Of a stretch of 64,000 bases of DNA, positions 1 to 8,547 are shown one piece after another; positions within the stretch are counted from its first letter, which is position 1, and the number at the start of each line of letters is the position of its first letter. The notes under the pieces are model-generated. The model did not search any database and was not told where the DNA came from. It saw only the letters and a list, made by a program, of their open reading frames with translations. The position numbers and the translations under genes are program-made. The stretch is from Sphingomonas swuensis (GTDB lineage Bacteria; Pseudomonadota; Alphaproteobacteria; Sphingomonadales; Sphingomonadaceae). The stretch spans positions 394,001 to 458,000 of the forward strand of contig NZ_BAABBQ010000001.1 in assembly GCF_039538045.1 (NCBI RefSeq), read 5' to 3'.

Positions 1-416
1 TGTTCTTCGCCCTGTGGTGGCTCTCGCCCCGGCTGCTCGAGCGTCACCGCGCGCGCTGGAAGGTCGAGGGGGTCGCCGACCCGGCGGTGCTCCCCCTGTT
101 CGCCGCCATCACCGCGGTCGTCATGCTGCTGCTGACCCCGGCGACCAAGAGCATCATCCGGGTCAACGAGATCGAAGCCGACGCCTTCGGCCTCGACGCC
201 GCGCGCGAGCCCGACGGCTTTGCCGCGGTTTCGATGATGCTCGGCGAATATCGCAAGCTCGAGGCTGGTCCGCTCGAGGAGATCGTCTTCTTCGACCATC
301 CGAGCGGCGCGAATCGCGTCCGAATGGCGATGGAGTGGAAGGCCCGGCACCTTGCCGAGCTACCGCCCGAGAAGCGCGCCATCGTTCGCCCGGCGCCGCT
401 TCCGCCGAAGGACTAG
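1..416 (+). CDS. M48 family metallopeptidase (Ste24-like), C-terminal part
   Basis: Only the C-terminal ~137 residues are in the window, read from base 3; the HExxH zinc site lies upstream. The visible part has a hydrophobic helix (FAAITAVVMLLL) followed by NEIEADAFGLD. This matches the third-ligand region ENxADxFGL of CAAX-protease-type M48 enzymes, where a Glu/Asp pair follows the membrane segment. The family consists of integral-membrane zinc proteases that cleave C-terminal or misfolded membrane substrates. The stop codon overlaps the stop of the convergent DMT exporter by a few bases. The family call is good; the substrate is unknown. Confidence 0.75.
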   Translation, partial: FFALWWLSPRLLERHRARWKVEGVADPAVLPLFAAITAVVMLLLTPATKSIIRVNEIEADAFGLDAAREPDGFAAVSMMLGEYRKLEAGPLEEIVFFDHPSGANRVRMAMEWKARHLAELPPEKRAIVRPAPLPPKD

Positions 417-1336
417 TCGGCGATCGGCACCGGCTCGGGATCGCGCCGGCTGGTCAGCGCCCAGACCATCCCGGCCATCGCCAGCACCGCCCCGCCGGCC
501 GCCAGCGGGGTCCAGCGGTAGCCCTCGAACAGCGTCGACAGCGCCATCGCGATGATCGGCACGATGACGCTCGAATAGGCCGCTCGGCCCGGCCCGATGG
601 TGCGGATGATCGGCATGTAGAGGCTGAAGGCCAGCGCCGAGGCGAACAGCGCCAGATAGGCGAGCCCGAGCCAGTAGCCCGGCCGTGGATCGAACACCGG
701 CGGCCCGCTCACGACGAGCGCGAAGGCCGCGTCGAAGCCGGCGCCGAAGATCATCCCCCAGGTCAGCATGGTCGGTAGCGGCACCGCCCTGGCCTTCTCG
801 GTGGTCTGGAGCACGTTCGACACGCTCGCGCCCATCACCCCCAGCAGGGTCAGCCCAACCCCCAGCACCACTTCGCTCGCCGGTGCCCGCGCGCTCTGCG
901 CCTCGTTGACGAACAGCAGCGCGATCCCGCCGATCGCGGGAATGGCCGAAAGGATGAAGCTCCGCCCCGGCTTGTGCCCGGTCCAGGCCCAGGCGAGCAG
1001 GCTGTTGGGGATGAGCAGCAGCGCGAAGACGCAGGCGACCAGCCCGCTCGTGATGTGATGCTCGGCGAGATAGACCGCGTTGAAATTGACGCAGAACTGG
1101 CAAAAGCCGAACAAGGCCGCGACTTTCCACGCGCCCGGCGGAAGCCTGAGGCCGCTGCCCTGCCAGCGCGTATAGGCCGCCATCGCCGCGGCCGCGATGA
1201 CGAAGCGGTAGGCGACCGACCAGTGCGCCGGGACGACCCCCAGCTGGTCGCGGATGACGATCCAGGTCGAACCCCAGATCAGCGTGATGATGCAGAAGAA
1301 GAGGAGGACGGTGCCGCGCCCGAGCGGGGCGCTCAC
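413..1336 (-). CDS. EamA/DMT superfamily exporter
   Basis: A 307-residue polytopic protein with about ten hydrophobic helices in two EamA-type halves. The first helix contains FFCIITLIWGSTW, the usual signature of drug/metabolite transporter family members (RhaT/RarD/YdcZ-like). Such proteins export amino acids or metabolites across the inner membrane. Its ATG overlaps the last bases of the upstream threonine aldolase gene (ATGA), so the two are translationally coupled. An amino-acid-related substrate is therefore a reasonable guess but is not shown by the sequence. The length is typical for the family. Confidence 0.85.
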   Translation of the reverse strand: MSAPLGRGTVLLFFCIITLIWGSTWIVIRDQLGVVPAHWSVAYRFVIAAAAMAAYTRWQGSGLRLPPGAWKVAALFGFCQFCVNFNAVYLAEHHITSGLVACVFALLLIPNSLLAWAWTGHKPGRSFILSAIPAIGGIALLFVNEAQSARAPASEVVLGVGLTLLGVMGASVSNVLQTTEKARAVPLPTMLTWGMIFGAGFDAAFALVVSGPPVFDPRPGYWLGLAYLALFASALAFSLYMPIIRTIGPGRAAYSSVIVPIIAMALSTLFEGYRWTPLAAGGAVLAMAGMVWALTSRRDPEPVPIAD

Positions 1337-2334
1337 AGCGCCTCGATCGCCCGGGCGAGCCGCTCGACGGCGTCCATGTCCTGGTCCCAGCTGGTCACCA
1401 GCCGCGCTTCGCCGATCCCCCAGTCGTAGAAGTCGAAGCCCTTGCCTCGGAGCGCTTCTGCCTCATCGGCGGTGACCCGAAGGAACACCTCATTGGCCTC
1501 GACCGGAAACACCAGCCGCTCGCCCGCCGCCTCGGCCAGCCGCCGCGCCGCCGCATTGGCCTTGCGGCCATTGTCGAGCCAGATTCCGTCTTCGACCATC
1601 GCCAGCAGCTGCGCCGCCAGGTAGCGGCCCTTGCTCAGCAGGTGCCCCGAGCGCTTGCGGCGGCGGCGGATGCCGTCGGCAAGCTCGGGATCGAACAGGA
1701 TCAGCGCCTCGGCCGACAGCCCGCCATTCTTGACGAAGCCGAACGACAGCGCGTCGACCCCCGCGCGCCAGGTCAGGTCGGCGACGCTCGACCCGGTCGA
1801 GGCGACCGCATTGGCGAAGCGCGCCCCGTCGAGATGGAAGCGGAGCCCGTGGCGCTTCGCCCAGTCGCCCAGCTCCTGGGTCTCGGCAGCCGAATAGGTC
1901 AGGCCATATTCGGTCGCGTTGGTGATCGACAGTGCATCGGCCTGGACCTGGTGGACGTCGGGCCGGATCCGGCTCCGCGCCTCCTCGAGCGCGTCCACCG
2001 TCAGCTTGGCGCCGGGCCCATCGACCAGCAGCAGCTTCGCCCCGCCGGTGAAGAATTCGGGCGCGCCCGCCTCGTCGACCTGGATGTGCGCCTCGCGGTG
2101 GCAGAGGATTCCGCCATAGGGCGGCACCATCCCGGCGAGCGCCAGGCAGTTGGCGGCGGTGCCGGTGGTGACCCAGAGCGCGGTGACCTCGCGCTCGAAC
2201 AGCGTCGAGAAAGCCGCGTCGAGGCGGCAGCTCCACTCGTCCCCGTCATAGGCGGTGTCGAGCCGGTCGGCCTCGGCCATGGCCTTGAAGACCGCGGGGT
2301 GAACGGCGGCCGCATTGTCGGAGAAGAAGCGCAT
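1333..2334 (-). CDS. ltaE: low-specificity L-threonine aldolase (beta-eliminating lyase family)
   Basis: A PLP-dependent fold-type I enzyme of 333 residues that splits L-threonine or allo-threonine into glycine and acetaldehyde. The start MRFFSDNAAAVHP corresponds to the substrate/PLP pocket motif F-x-SDN. HLDGAR (167-172) holds the PLP-ring Asp169, and FGFVKNGG contains the Schiff-base Lys202. TTGTAAN near residue 56 binds phosphate. A GGAGGG stretch precedes the ATG at a long spacing of about 13 nt. It is followed by an overlapping exporter gene and preceded on the same strand by tRNA-Thr(GGT) and a strong hairpin. Confidence 0.9.
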   Translation of the reverse strand: MRFFSDNAAAVHPAVFKAMAEADRLDTAYDGDEWSCRLDAAFSTLFEREVTALWVTTGTAANCLALAGMVPPYGGILCHREAHIQVDEAGAPEFFTGGAKLLLVDGPGAKLTVDALEEARSRIRPDVHQVQADALSITNATEYGLTYSAAETQELGDWAKRHGLRFHLDGARFANAVASTGSSVADLTWRAGVDALSFGFVKNGGLSAEALILFDPELADGIRRRRKRSGHLLSKGRYLAAQLLAMVEDGIWLDNGRKANAAARRLAEAAGERLVFPVEANEVFLRVTADEAEALRGKGFDFYDWGIGEARLVTSWDQDMDAVERLARAIEAL

Positions 2335-2357
2335 GACTTCGGGGTGCCCTCCGGGGG

Positions 2358-2401
2358 ATCATCCAAGAATAACCGTCCGCCGGACGGTCATTCTTGGATG
2401 A

Positions 2402-2402
<1 letters not shown>
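2358..2402 (-). terminator. long hairpin directly 3' of tRNA-Thr (possible terminator)
   Basis: Bases 2358-2370 pair perfectly with 2390-2402 (13 bp). After one A/C mismatch, 2372-2378 pair with 2382-2388 (7 bp) around a 3-nt loop. On the minus strand the stem begins at the last A of the tRNA CCA end and lies before the threonine aldolase start. No U-tract follows, so it may be an attenuator, a processing signal or a repeat rather than a classical terminator. Confidence 0.5.
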
Positions 2403-2476
<74 letters not shown>

Positions 2477-2535
2477 ACTGTCCGGAGACGGGCGGGCCTA
2501 TGGCGGTTGGCCCCGCACAGTGTCAAGGGAAGAGA

Positions 2536-2661
2536 ATGGATAAGCAGGAAAAGGACGCCCGCCTCGCCGCCGCGTTGCGCGAGAACCTCAGGAAGCGGAA
2601 GGCCGGGGCGACCCCGGCCAAGCCCCCGACCGAGCCGCCGCCGAGCGAGGAAAGCCGCTGA
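2536..2661 (+). CDS. small charged conserved-type protein, 41 aa
   Basis: A 41-residue, strongly basic/acidic protein starting MDKQEKDARLAAALRENLRKRK and ending in a Pro/Glu-rich tail. An AGGGAAG Shine-Dalgarno lies 4-5 nt before the ATG. It has no membrane segment and no Cys. Short proteins of the type LAxNLRKRKAQ are frequent in sphingomonads, but no function is known to me. It is monocistronic, between a tRNA and a palindrome at 2681-2719. The reading frame is open far upstream, so the start is chosen from the ribosome-binding site. Confidence 0.55.
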   Translation: MDKQEKDARLAAALRENLRKRKAGATPAKPPTEPPPSEESR

Positions 2662-2680
2662 CGCCGAGGATGCGGACAAA

Positions 2681-2719
2681 CGAGAACCTCCCCGTTGCGG
2701 AGCAATGGGGAGGTTCTCG
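2681..2719 (+). terminator. hairpin after the 41-aa gene (terminator-like)
   Basis: CGAGAACCTCCCC (2681-2693) pairs perfectly with GGGGAGGTTCTCG (2707-2719). The inner TTGC/GCAA arms extend the stem by 4 bp across a G/T pair around a GGA loop. It lies 20 nt after the stop of the 41-aa gene. It has no downstream T-run, so termination is inferred from position and stem strength only. Confidence 0.5.
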
Positions 2720-2753
2720 ACCGGCACGCCACAAGGCTAGCAGGCGCATGTGG

Positions 2754-2778
2754 GTCCGGAATGGGTCAGTAACGACCT
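2754..2778 (+). repeat. cassette-type palindrome, right-end type, degenerate copy (R1a)
   Basis: Reads GTCCGGAATGGGTC then AGTAACGACCT. It resembles the right-end copies at 3145, 45538, 47662 and 48283 (AATGGGTCGTAA core, ACCT tail) but has lost the clean inverted arms. It directly abuts a left-end type copy at 2779, the same R-L order as at 47662/47699. It has no gene of its own, so it may be the remnant of a lost neighbouring unit. Confidence 0.6.
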
Positions 2779-2801
2779 GTCCGCGAGGGTCGAAAGCGGA
2801 C
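2779..2801 (+). repeat. cassette-type palindrome, left-end type (L1)
   Basis: GTCCGC, 11 bases containing GGGTCGAAA, then GCGGAC: a 6-bp inverted repeat one base shorter than the other copies. It is followed by CTTC. The stop codon of the minus-strand membrane protein gene begins 9 bp further on. It forms the left border of the 2779-3168 unit. Confidence 0.75.
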
Positions 2802-2809
2802 CTTCAACG

Positions 2810-3115
2810 CTATGGAAGTCGGGGTTGCCGATAGAGCAGGATGTATAGAGTCACATGCGCGATTGCGAATACGCCGAAAGTGACAAGCCATAATGAGCCG
2901 TCTCTGAAGGAGAACGAAAGTCCTCCCAACCCGCCTGCGAGAATGACGGTCAAAGTTCGAATGCGGGCAAGAGGTGAGCCCTTCGAAAGCTCAGCGTAGT
3001 TTGCAACTTGCCACTTTGGGTAGCGGATGGGCAAGAAAACTGAGACTTGCGTGTAGATGGACCAGTCCATCACCAGGGACACGACGACTCCGGCAATAAC
3101 TTGTAGCGTGACCAT
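2810..3115 (-). CDS. lone small membrane protein, repeat-bracketed (unknown function)
   Basis: A 101-residue protein with three probable membrane helices: about residues 4-22 (VIAGVVVSLVM), 52-70 (LTVILAGGLGGL) and 76-96 (LVTFGVFAIAHVTLYILL). I do not recognise a family. Base composition is visibly more A/T-rich than the flanking genes, as in the other three repeat-bracketed genes. The ORF fills the unit: start 30 bp from the right-end palindrome, stop 9 bp from the left one. No clear Shine-Dalgarno or promoter is visible. It is probably acquired. Confidence 0.6.
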   Translation of the reverse strand: MVTLQVIAGVVVSLVMDWSIYTQVSVFLPIRYPKWQVANYAELSKGSPLARIRTLTVILAGGLGGLSFSFRDGSLWLVTFGVFAIAHVTLYILLYRQPRLP

Positions 3116-3144
3116 CGTGCACTGGCTCTAATGTGCAACTGAAT

Positions 3145-3168
3145 GTCCGCAATGGGTCGTAAGCAGAC
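3145..3168 (+). repeat. cassette-type palindrome, right-end type (R1)
   Basis: GTCCGC-AATGGGTCGTAA-GCAGAC, 24 bp, followed by CTTC. The arms are 6 bp with one mismatch. It lies upstream of the minus-strand membrane protein gene and 7 bp from the end of the aminopeptidase gene. It shares the AATGGGTCG core with the copies at 45538 and 48283. Confidence 0.8.
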
Positions 3169-3174
3169 CTTCGT

Positions 3175-4959
3175 TCACAGCGGTGCGCACTGTTCCTCGA
3201 GCCAGGCGCGCTCTTCCGCTCCCAGGCCCGGCCCGATCTTCCGCACTACCTCGGCGTGATAGTCATCGAGCCACTGCCGCTCGCCCGCTGACAGCATCTC
3301 GGCCACGATCAGCCGGCGGTCGATCGGGGCGAAGGTGAGGGTCTCGAAGCCGAGCATCTCCTTCTCCGCGCCCTCGACCTCGACCGGCACCACCAGCACG
3401 AGGTTCTCGATCCGGATGCCATACTCGCCGGCCTTGTAGTAGCCGGGCTCGTTCGAGAGGATCATGCCCGCCGCCAGCGGCTCGTCGCCCCCGGCATAGG
3501 CGCCGCCGACCGGCGCGATCCGTTGCGGGCCTTCGTGCACCGCGAGGAAGCTTCCGACTCCGTGGCCGGTGCCATGGGCATAATCGAGCCCCGCTTCCCA
3601 CAAGGGCCGCCGGGCGAAGCTGTCGAGCTGGCCGCCGCGCGTGCCCTTGGGGAAGACCGCGCGGTCGATCGCGATATGGCCCTGGAGCACGCGGGTAAAG
3701 CGGTCGCGCATCTCCTGTGTCGGCTCGCCGATCGCCACCGTCCGGGTGATGTCGGTGGTTCCGTCCTCATACTGCCCGCCCGAATCGATCAGGTAGAGCG
3801 AGCCCGGTTCGAACCGCCGGTTGGTCTTCTCGCTCGAGCGATAGTGGACGATCGCGCCGTTCGGGCCATAGCCCGAGATGCTGTCGAAGCTGAGGTCGCG
3901 CATCGCCGGGTCCTCGCGGCGGATCGCCTCGAGCCGGCCCGACGCCTTGAGCTCGTCGAGGTCGTCCGTCTCTTCGACCCACTTGAGGAAGCGGGTGATC
4001 GCCGCGCCGTCGCGGGCCTGCGCGGCGCGGTGGCCGGCGAGCTCGGCCGCATTCTTGCAGGCCTTGGGCAGGACGGTCGGGTCGCGCAGCTCGACGATCG
4101 TCGCGCCGGCCTTGTCGAGCGCTTCGAAGATCGCCGCGACCGACCGCTCGGGATCGACCGCCACCGTCTTGCCCTCGAGCCCTGCGAGCGCCTTCTCGAA
4201 CGCTGCCCGCTCGTGCAGCCGGACCCCGTTCCCGAGATGCTGGCGAAGCTCCGGCGTTACCTTCTCGCCCGCCACGAACAGGTCGGCGGTGCCGTCGGCA
4301 TGGACCAGCGCATAGGCCAGCGCGACCGGCGTGTGGCTGACGTCGGTCCCGCGGACGTTGAAGGTCCAGGCGATCGAATCGAGCGCCGCCAGGACCGCGG
4401 CGTCGGCCTTGTTCTGGTCGAGCCACTCGGCGACCTGCTGGCGCTTGTCGGCGCTCGAACGGCCGGTGAAGCGCTCGGGCTGGACCGTCAGCGGGGCGAT
4501 GCTCGGCGCCGGCCGGTCGCGCCACACCCGGTCGACCGGATTGTCGCCGACCGCGACGAGGCTCGCCCCGCGCGCCTTCAGCGCCTCGCTTGCCTGCCGG
4601 ACCCAGTCGCGGCGGTGGAGCCACGGATCGTAGCCGATCCGCCCGCCCTCCGGCGCATGCAGCTTCAGCCACGAGGCGGGGCTGCTCTCGGGCACCGCCT
4701 CGTAGCTCCAGTCGGCCCCGTCGACCTGGCTTCGCACCTGCAGCGTGTAGCGCCCGTCGGTGAAGATCGCCGCCTTGTCGGCCAGCACCACCGCCGACCC
4801 CGCCGAGCCCTCGAACCCGGTCAGCCAGCCCAGCCGCTGCGCGTAGCTTCCGACATATTCGCTCATATGCTCGTCGGTCAGCGGGACGACGAAGCCGTCG
4901 AGGCCGTCGGCGGCGAGGGTGGCACGGAGGGCGGCGAGGCGGTCGGAATGAACGGTCAT
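3175..4959 (-). CDS. Xaa-Pro aminopeptidase (M24B family)
   Basis: A 594-residue aminopeptidase P-type metallopeptidase that removes an N-terminal residue preceding proline. It has creatinase N-terminal domains (about 1-300) and a C-terminal pita-bread catalytic domain. Visible metal-site motifs are DSGGQYEDGTTDITRT (two Asp ligands), HGTGHGVGSFLAVHEGP (His ligand and proton shuttle) and the NEPGYY...GIRIEN stretch with the Glu ligands. There is no signal peptide, so it is cytosolic. It is divergent from the S9 peptidase gene at 5046, giving a peptide-degrading neighbourhood. The length is typical of the long (~600 aa) bacterial form. Confidence 0.9.
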   Translation of the reverse strand: MTVHSDRLAALRATLAADGLDGFVVPLTDEHMSEYVGSYAQRLGWLTGFEGSAGSAVVLADKAAIFTDGRYTLQVRSQVDGADWSYEAVPESSPASWLKLHAPEGGRIGYDPWLHRRDWVRQASEALKARGASLVAVGDNPVDRVWRDRPAPSIAPLTVQPERFTGRSSADKRQQVAEWLDQNKADAAVLAALDSIAWTFNVRGTDVSHTPVALAYALVHADGTADLFVAGEKVTPELRQHLGNGVRLHERAAFEKALAGLEGKTVAVDPERSVAAIFEALDKAGATIVELRDPTVLPKACKNAAELAGHRAAQARDGAAITRFLKWVEETDDLDELKASGRLEAIRREDPAMRDLSFDSISGYGPNGAIVHYRSSEKTNRRFEPGSLYLIDSGGQYEDGTTDITRTVAIGEPTQEMRDRFTRVLQGHIAIDRAVFPKGTRGGQLDSFARRPLWEAGLDYAHGTGHGVGSFLAVHEGPQRIAPVGGAYAGGDEPLAAGMILSNEPGYYKAGEYGIRIENLVLVVPVEVEGAEKEMLGFETLTFAPIDRRLIVAEMLSAGERQWLDDYHAEVVRKIGPGLGAEERAWLEEQCAPL

Positions 4960-5045
4960 GACCCCGCCTTAGCGCGGGCGGGGGGCTGGACGAAACCTCA
5001 TCTCTTGGCGCAACTGCGTGGCGAGCCCATCTGGGGGGAGCAACG

Positions 5046-7178
5046 ATGCCGTCCGTTCTGCTTGCCGCGCTGATCCTCGCGGCCGTCCCCGCCACAGCCC
5101 CGAAAGCCCCGATGACCGACCAGCTCCCAACGCCGCCCCGCGCCGAGGCCCGCCCGACCCGCTTCGAGCGCCACGGGATCACCGTCACCGACGATTACGC
5201 CTGGCTCCGCGACAAGGGCTATCCCAAGGTCGAGGACACCGCGGTGCTCGACTATCTCAAGGCCGAGAACACCTATTTCGACGCCTGGAAGAAGCCCCAC
5301 GAGGCGCTCGTCGATACCCTCTTTGAGGAGTTGAAGGGCCGCCAGAAGGAGGACGACCGCTCGGTCCCGGTCAAGGACGGCGAGTGGCTCTACTGGTGGG
5401 CCTTCGAGCCCGGCGCCCAGTATCGCCAATGGTATCGCAAGCCCGTCGCGGGCGGCGCCGACCAGCTGGTCTTCGACGAGGTCGCCGAGGCCGCAGGCAA
5501 GCAGTATTTCCGCCTCGGCGCGTTCGAAGTCAGCCCCGACGGAAGGCTGGCTGCGGTACTTGCCGACGACGACGGCTCCGAGCGTTTCAAGCTCAAGATC
5601 CGCGACCTCGCGACAGGCAAGGACCTCGAGACCGTCACCGAAGTCGGGATCGGCTCCCCCGTGTGGAGCGCCGACAGCAAGGCCGTGCTGTTCACCGAGG
5701 TCAATGACCAGTGGCGCAGCTACCGCGCCCGCCATCACCGGCTCGGCGACGATCCGGCCAATGCCCGCACCATCTACGAGGAGACCGAAGACAAGGGCTT
5801 CTCGGTCGGCCTCGGCGAAAGCCAGGACAAGAGCCTGATCTTCGTCGCGACCGGCGACAACCGCACCAGCGAGGTCCGCTTCGTCCCCGCCGCCGAACCG
5901 CTTGGCCCCCTGACCCTCGTCAGCGCGCGGCAGAAGGACCGGCTCTACGAAGCCGACGCCGCGCACGGCCGGTTGTGGATCCTGACCAACGACCGCCACG
6001 TCAACTTCCGCGTCGTCTCCGCCGATCCGAAGCATCCCGGCGAGTGGACCGAGGTCGTTCCCGGCTCCGAGCGGACCTACATCCGCGGCCTCGCCGCCTT
6101 CCGCAACCATCTCGTCCTGACCACCCGCCAGGACGGCCTCGACCAGCTGGTTCTCGCCAATTACCGCGACGGCGGGCAGGAGCGGATCCCGTTCACCGAG
6201 GCGAGCTACAATGCCGGGCTCGGAAGCAATCCCGAGTTCGACCCGCCCGCCTATCGCCTCAGCTATTCGTCGATGGTCACTCCGGGCACCGTCTACGACT
6301 ACGACCCGAAGAGCCGGACACTCACCACGCTCAAGGTGCAGGAGATTCCGTCGGGCTATGATCCGTCGCAATATGCAACCGAGCGGCTGATGATCCCTGC
6401 CCGCGACGGCAAGCAGATCCCCGTCAGCCTGGTCTACAAGAAGGGCTACAGGAAGGACGGCAGCCAGCCGCTCTTCCTCTACGCCTATGGCGCCTACGGC
6501 TATGCCATCCCGCCGAGCTTCTCCTCGGCCCGGCTCTCGCTGCTCGATCGCGGCTTCGCTTATGCCATCGCCCACATCCGCGGCGGCGACGACCTCGGCT
6601 ACGACTGGTATCTGCAGGGCACCGCGACCCACCGCTGGAACACCTTCCACGACTTCGTCGACGCCGCGAAGGGCCTCAACGCGGCAGGCTTCGCCAGGCC
6701 GGGCCGGATCGCGATCCAGGGCGGCTCGGCGGGCGGCAAGCTGATGGGGGTGGTGGTCAACACCGACCCCGACCTGTGGGGCGCGGTGATCGCCGACGTG
6801 CCCTTCGTCGACGTCGTCAACACCATGATCGACGACACGCTTCCGCTCACCCCCGGCGAGTGGCCGGTGTGGGGCAATCCGATCACCGATCCCGAGGCCT
6901 TCAAGCTGCTGCTGAGCTACAGCCCCTACGACAACGTCAAACGCCAGGCCTATCCGCCGATGCTGGTCACCGCCGGACTCCACGATCCGCGCGTCACTTA
7001 TTGGGAGCCTGCCAAGTGGGTCGCTCGCCTCCGCGCGAACAAGACCGACCGCAACCTCCTGATGCTCAAGACCAACATGGGCGCGGGCCACGGCGGCAAG
7101 TCGGGCCGCTGGGAATCGCTCCGCGAAACCGCCGAGGACTATGCCTTCGTCCTCACCCAGCTCAAGGTCGCGCAATGA
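5046..7178 (+). CDS. S9A family serine peptidase (oligopeptidase B-like)
   Basis: A 710-residue prolyl-oligopeptidase-family enzyme. An N-terminal signal-like segment (LLAALILAAVPATA) precedes a seven-bladed propeller (about 75-430) and the alpha/beta hydrolase domain. The triad is visible: Ser561 in GGSAGG, Asp647 in GLHDPRV and His682 in GAGHGG. The YDYDPKSR...YKKG region and the HIRGGDDLGYDWY segment resemble oligopeptidase B, which cleaves after basic residues in short peptides. The signal segment suggests periplasmic action. The stop overlaps the start of the M1-like peptidase (ATGA), so the two are coupled. Confidence 0.88.
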   Translation: MPSVLLAALILAAVPATAPKAPMTDQLPTPPRAEARPTRFERHGITVTDDYAWLRDKGYPKVEDTAVLDYLKAENTYFDAWKKPHEALVDTLFEELKGRQKEDDRSVPVKDGEWLYWWAFEPGAQYRQWYRKPVAGGADQLVFDEVAEAAGKQYFRLGAFEVSPDGRLAAVLADDDGSERFKLKIRDLATGKDLETVTEVGIGSPVWSADSKAVLFTEVNDQWRSYRARHHRLGDDPANARTIYEETEDKGFSVGLGESQDKSLIFVATGDNRTSEVRFVPAAEPLGPLTLVSARQKDRLYEADAAHGRLWILTNDRHVNFRVVSADPKHPGEWTEVVPGSERTYIRGLAAFRNHLVLTTRQDGLDQLVLANYRDGGQERIPFTEASYNAGLGSNPEFDPPAYRLSYSSMVTPGTVYDYDPKSRTLTTLKVQEIPSGYDPSQYATERLMIPARDGKQIPVSLVYKKGYRKDGSQPLFLYAYGAYGYAIPPSFSSARLSLLDRGFAYAIAHIRGGDDLGYDWYLQGTATHRWNTFHDFVDAAKGLNAAGFARPGRIAIQGGSAGGKLMGVVVNTDPDLWGAVIADVPFVDVVNTMIDDTLPLTPGEWPVWGNPITDPEAFKLLLSYSPYDNVKRQAYPPMLVTAGLHDPRVTYWEPAKWVARLRANKTDRNLLMLKTNMGAGHGGKSGRWESLRETAEDYAFVLTQLKVAQ

Positions 7179-8545
7179 GCCTCTTCCTCGCCGCGGCGCT
7201 GGCCGCCGCCGCTCCGGCGCAACGTCCGGTCGAGGTGACCGTCACCCGCCAGGGCGACGCGTTCGAGGCGACCTATGTCCTGCCGCGCCCGGCGCCCGCC
7301 TGGGGCTTCTTCCGCTCGGGCCTCGCCGCCGAGGATCGCCAGCCCTGGCGGCCGCGCAGCTGGACCATCCTCACGCCCGGTGTCAGGCTCGAGCGGCGGG
7401 GGAGCTACGACGCCTTGGTCGGCGAGGGTGGCGCCGCGGTTCCGGGCACCGTCAAGGTCCGCATCGCGCCTTATGCCGGCGAAGTGCTAAGCGACTATGT
7501 CCCGGCGCTTCGGCTCGGTGGCGGCGGAATTGCCCTGTTCGACGGGCAATTCTCGCTCTTCTCGATCGGCAGCGCCGACCGCCTCGACCGGCTCGGGCTC
7601 GACCCGCAGGATGGCGGGATCGGCGACAGCGGCACGCGCGTCGATTTTCGTGCGCCGAGCGGCACGCTCCGGCTGGCGGGCGACACCGCCGGCTACCGCC
7701 GCGCCAGCAGCGCCGGGACCTACGGCCTGTTCGGGGTGGCGAACGCGGTCGAGCGGAACGGCATGGCCACCGTGGTCGATCCCGCCATGCCCGCCTGGCT
7801 CGCCGAGGACATCCGCAGCTTCACCCCGCAGGTGCTCGGCCGGTACCGGCGGCTTCTCGGCTCCCCCGGCGAGCTTCGCCCGACCGTGCTCGCCAGCTGG
7901 GCTGGCGCGGACAAGCCCGGAGCCAGCCTCAACGGCGGCGTGCTCAAGGGCCTCGTCCTGATGCGGATGTCGGGGCAGGCCGCGACCCGGCCCCACCCGC
8001 CGGTCCGGGCGCTCGCCCATCGCTACATCGCCCACGAGAGCGCCCACTTCTGGCTCGGCCAGGCGATCGACTACGACCGGGTTGCCGACAACTGGATCGT
8101 CGAGGGTGGTGCCGAGCTGCTCGCGATCCGGACCCTGGCAGACAGTGATCCGACCTTCGATGCCCGCAAGGCGCTTCAGACCTCGCTCACGGGCTGCCTC
8201 TCGGCCTCGGCCAAGGGCGGCGTCGCCGACGGTGCCGAGCGCCAGGACTTCCAGGTCAAATATGACTGCGGCGCGATCCTCTCGCTGGTTGCCGAGCGGG
8301 TCGCGGGCGGCGATTATCCGGCCTTCGTCCGCCGCCTGATTGCCGCCAACCGCAACGACCGGACGGTCTCGACCGCCGAATGGATCGCCTTGCTCGAGAG
8401 CTATCCGGCCGGACGCGGCCTCGGGGTCCGGATCCGCCCGCTGCTGGCCGGCCCGCAGGCGACGCCCGCCGGGTGGACCGCGCTCCTCGCCAGCGCCGGC
8501 GTACCGTCCGCTCCCGGCCCCGACGGACGTCCGGGGCTGCTGTGA
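7175..8545 (+). CDS. exported M1-like (gluzincin) metallopeptidase homologue
   Basis: A 456-residue protein with a signal peptide (MSLFLAAALAAAAPA). The zinc motif H287-E-S-A-H291 is followed by Glu310 in NWIVEGGAE. The 18-residue spacing between the second His and this Glu is exactly that of M1 aminopeptidases. The N-terminal half is beta-rich and poorly conserved, and a GxMEN exopeptidase motif is not evident, so specificity is uncertain. Cys residues later in the protein (TGCLSA, KYDCGA) could form a disulfide. ATG overlaps the S9 peptidase stop. The periplasmic location and coupling suggest a joint role in peptide turnover. Confidence 0.7.
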   Translation: MSLFLAAALAAAAPAQRPVEVTVTRQGDAFEATYVLPRPAPAWGFFRSGLAAEDRQPWRPRSWTILTPGVRLERRGSYDALVGEGGAAVPGTVKVRIAPYAGEVLSDYVPALRLGGGGIALFDGQFSLFSIGSADRLDRLGLDPQDGGIGDSGTRVDFRAPSGTLRLAGDTAGYRRASSAGTYGLFGVANAVERNGMATVVDPAMPAWLAEDIRSFTPQVLGRYRRLLGSPGELRPTVLASWAGADKPGASLNGGVLKGLVLMRMSGQAATRPHPPVRALAHRYIAHESAHFWLGQAIDYDRVADNWIVEGGAELLAIRTLADSDPTFDARKALQTSLTGCLSASAKGGVADGAERQDFQVKYDCGAILSLVAERVAGGDYPAFVRRLIAANRNDRTVSTAEWIALLESYPAGRGLGVRIRPLLAGPQATPAGWTALLASAGVPSAPGPDGRPGLL

Positions 8546-8547
8546 CC

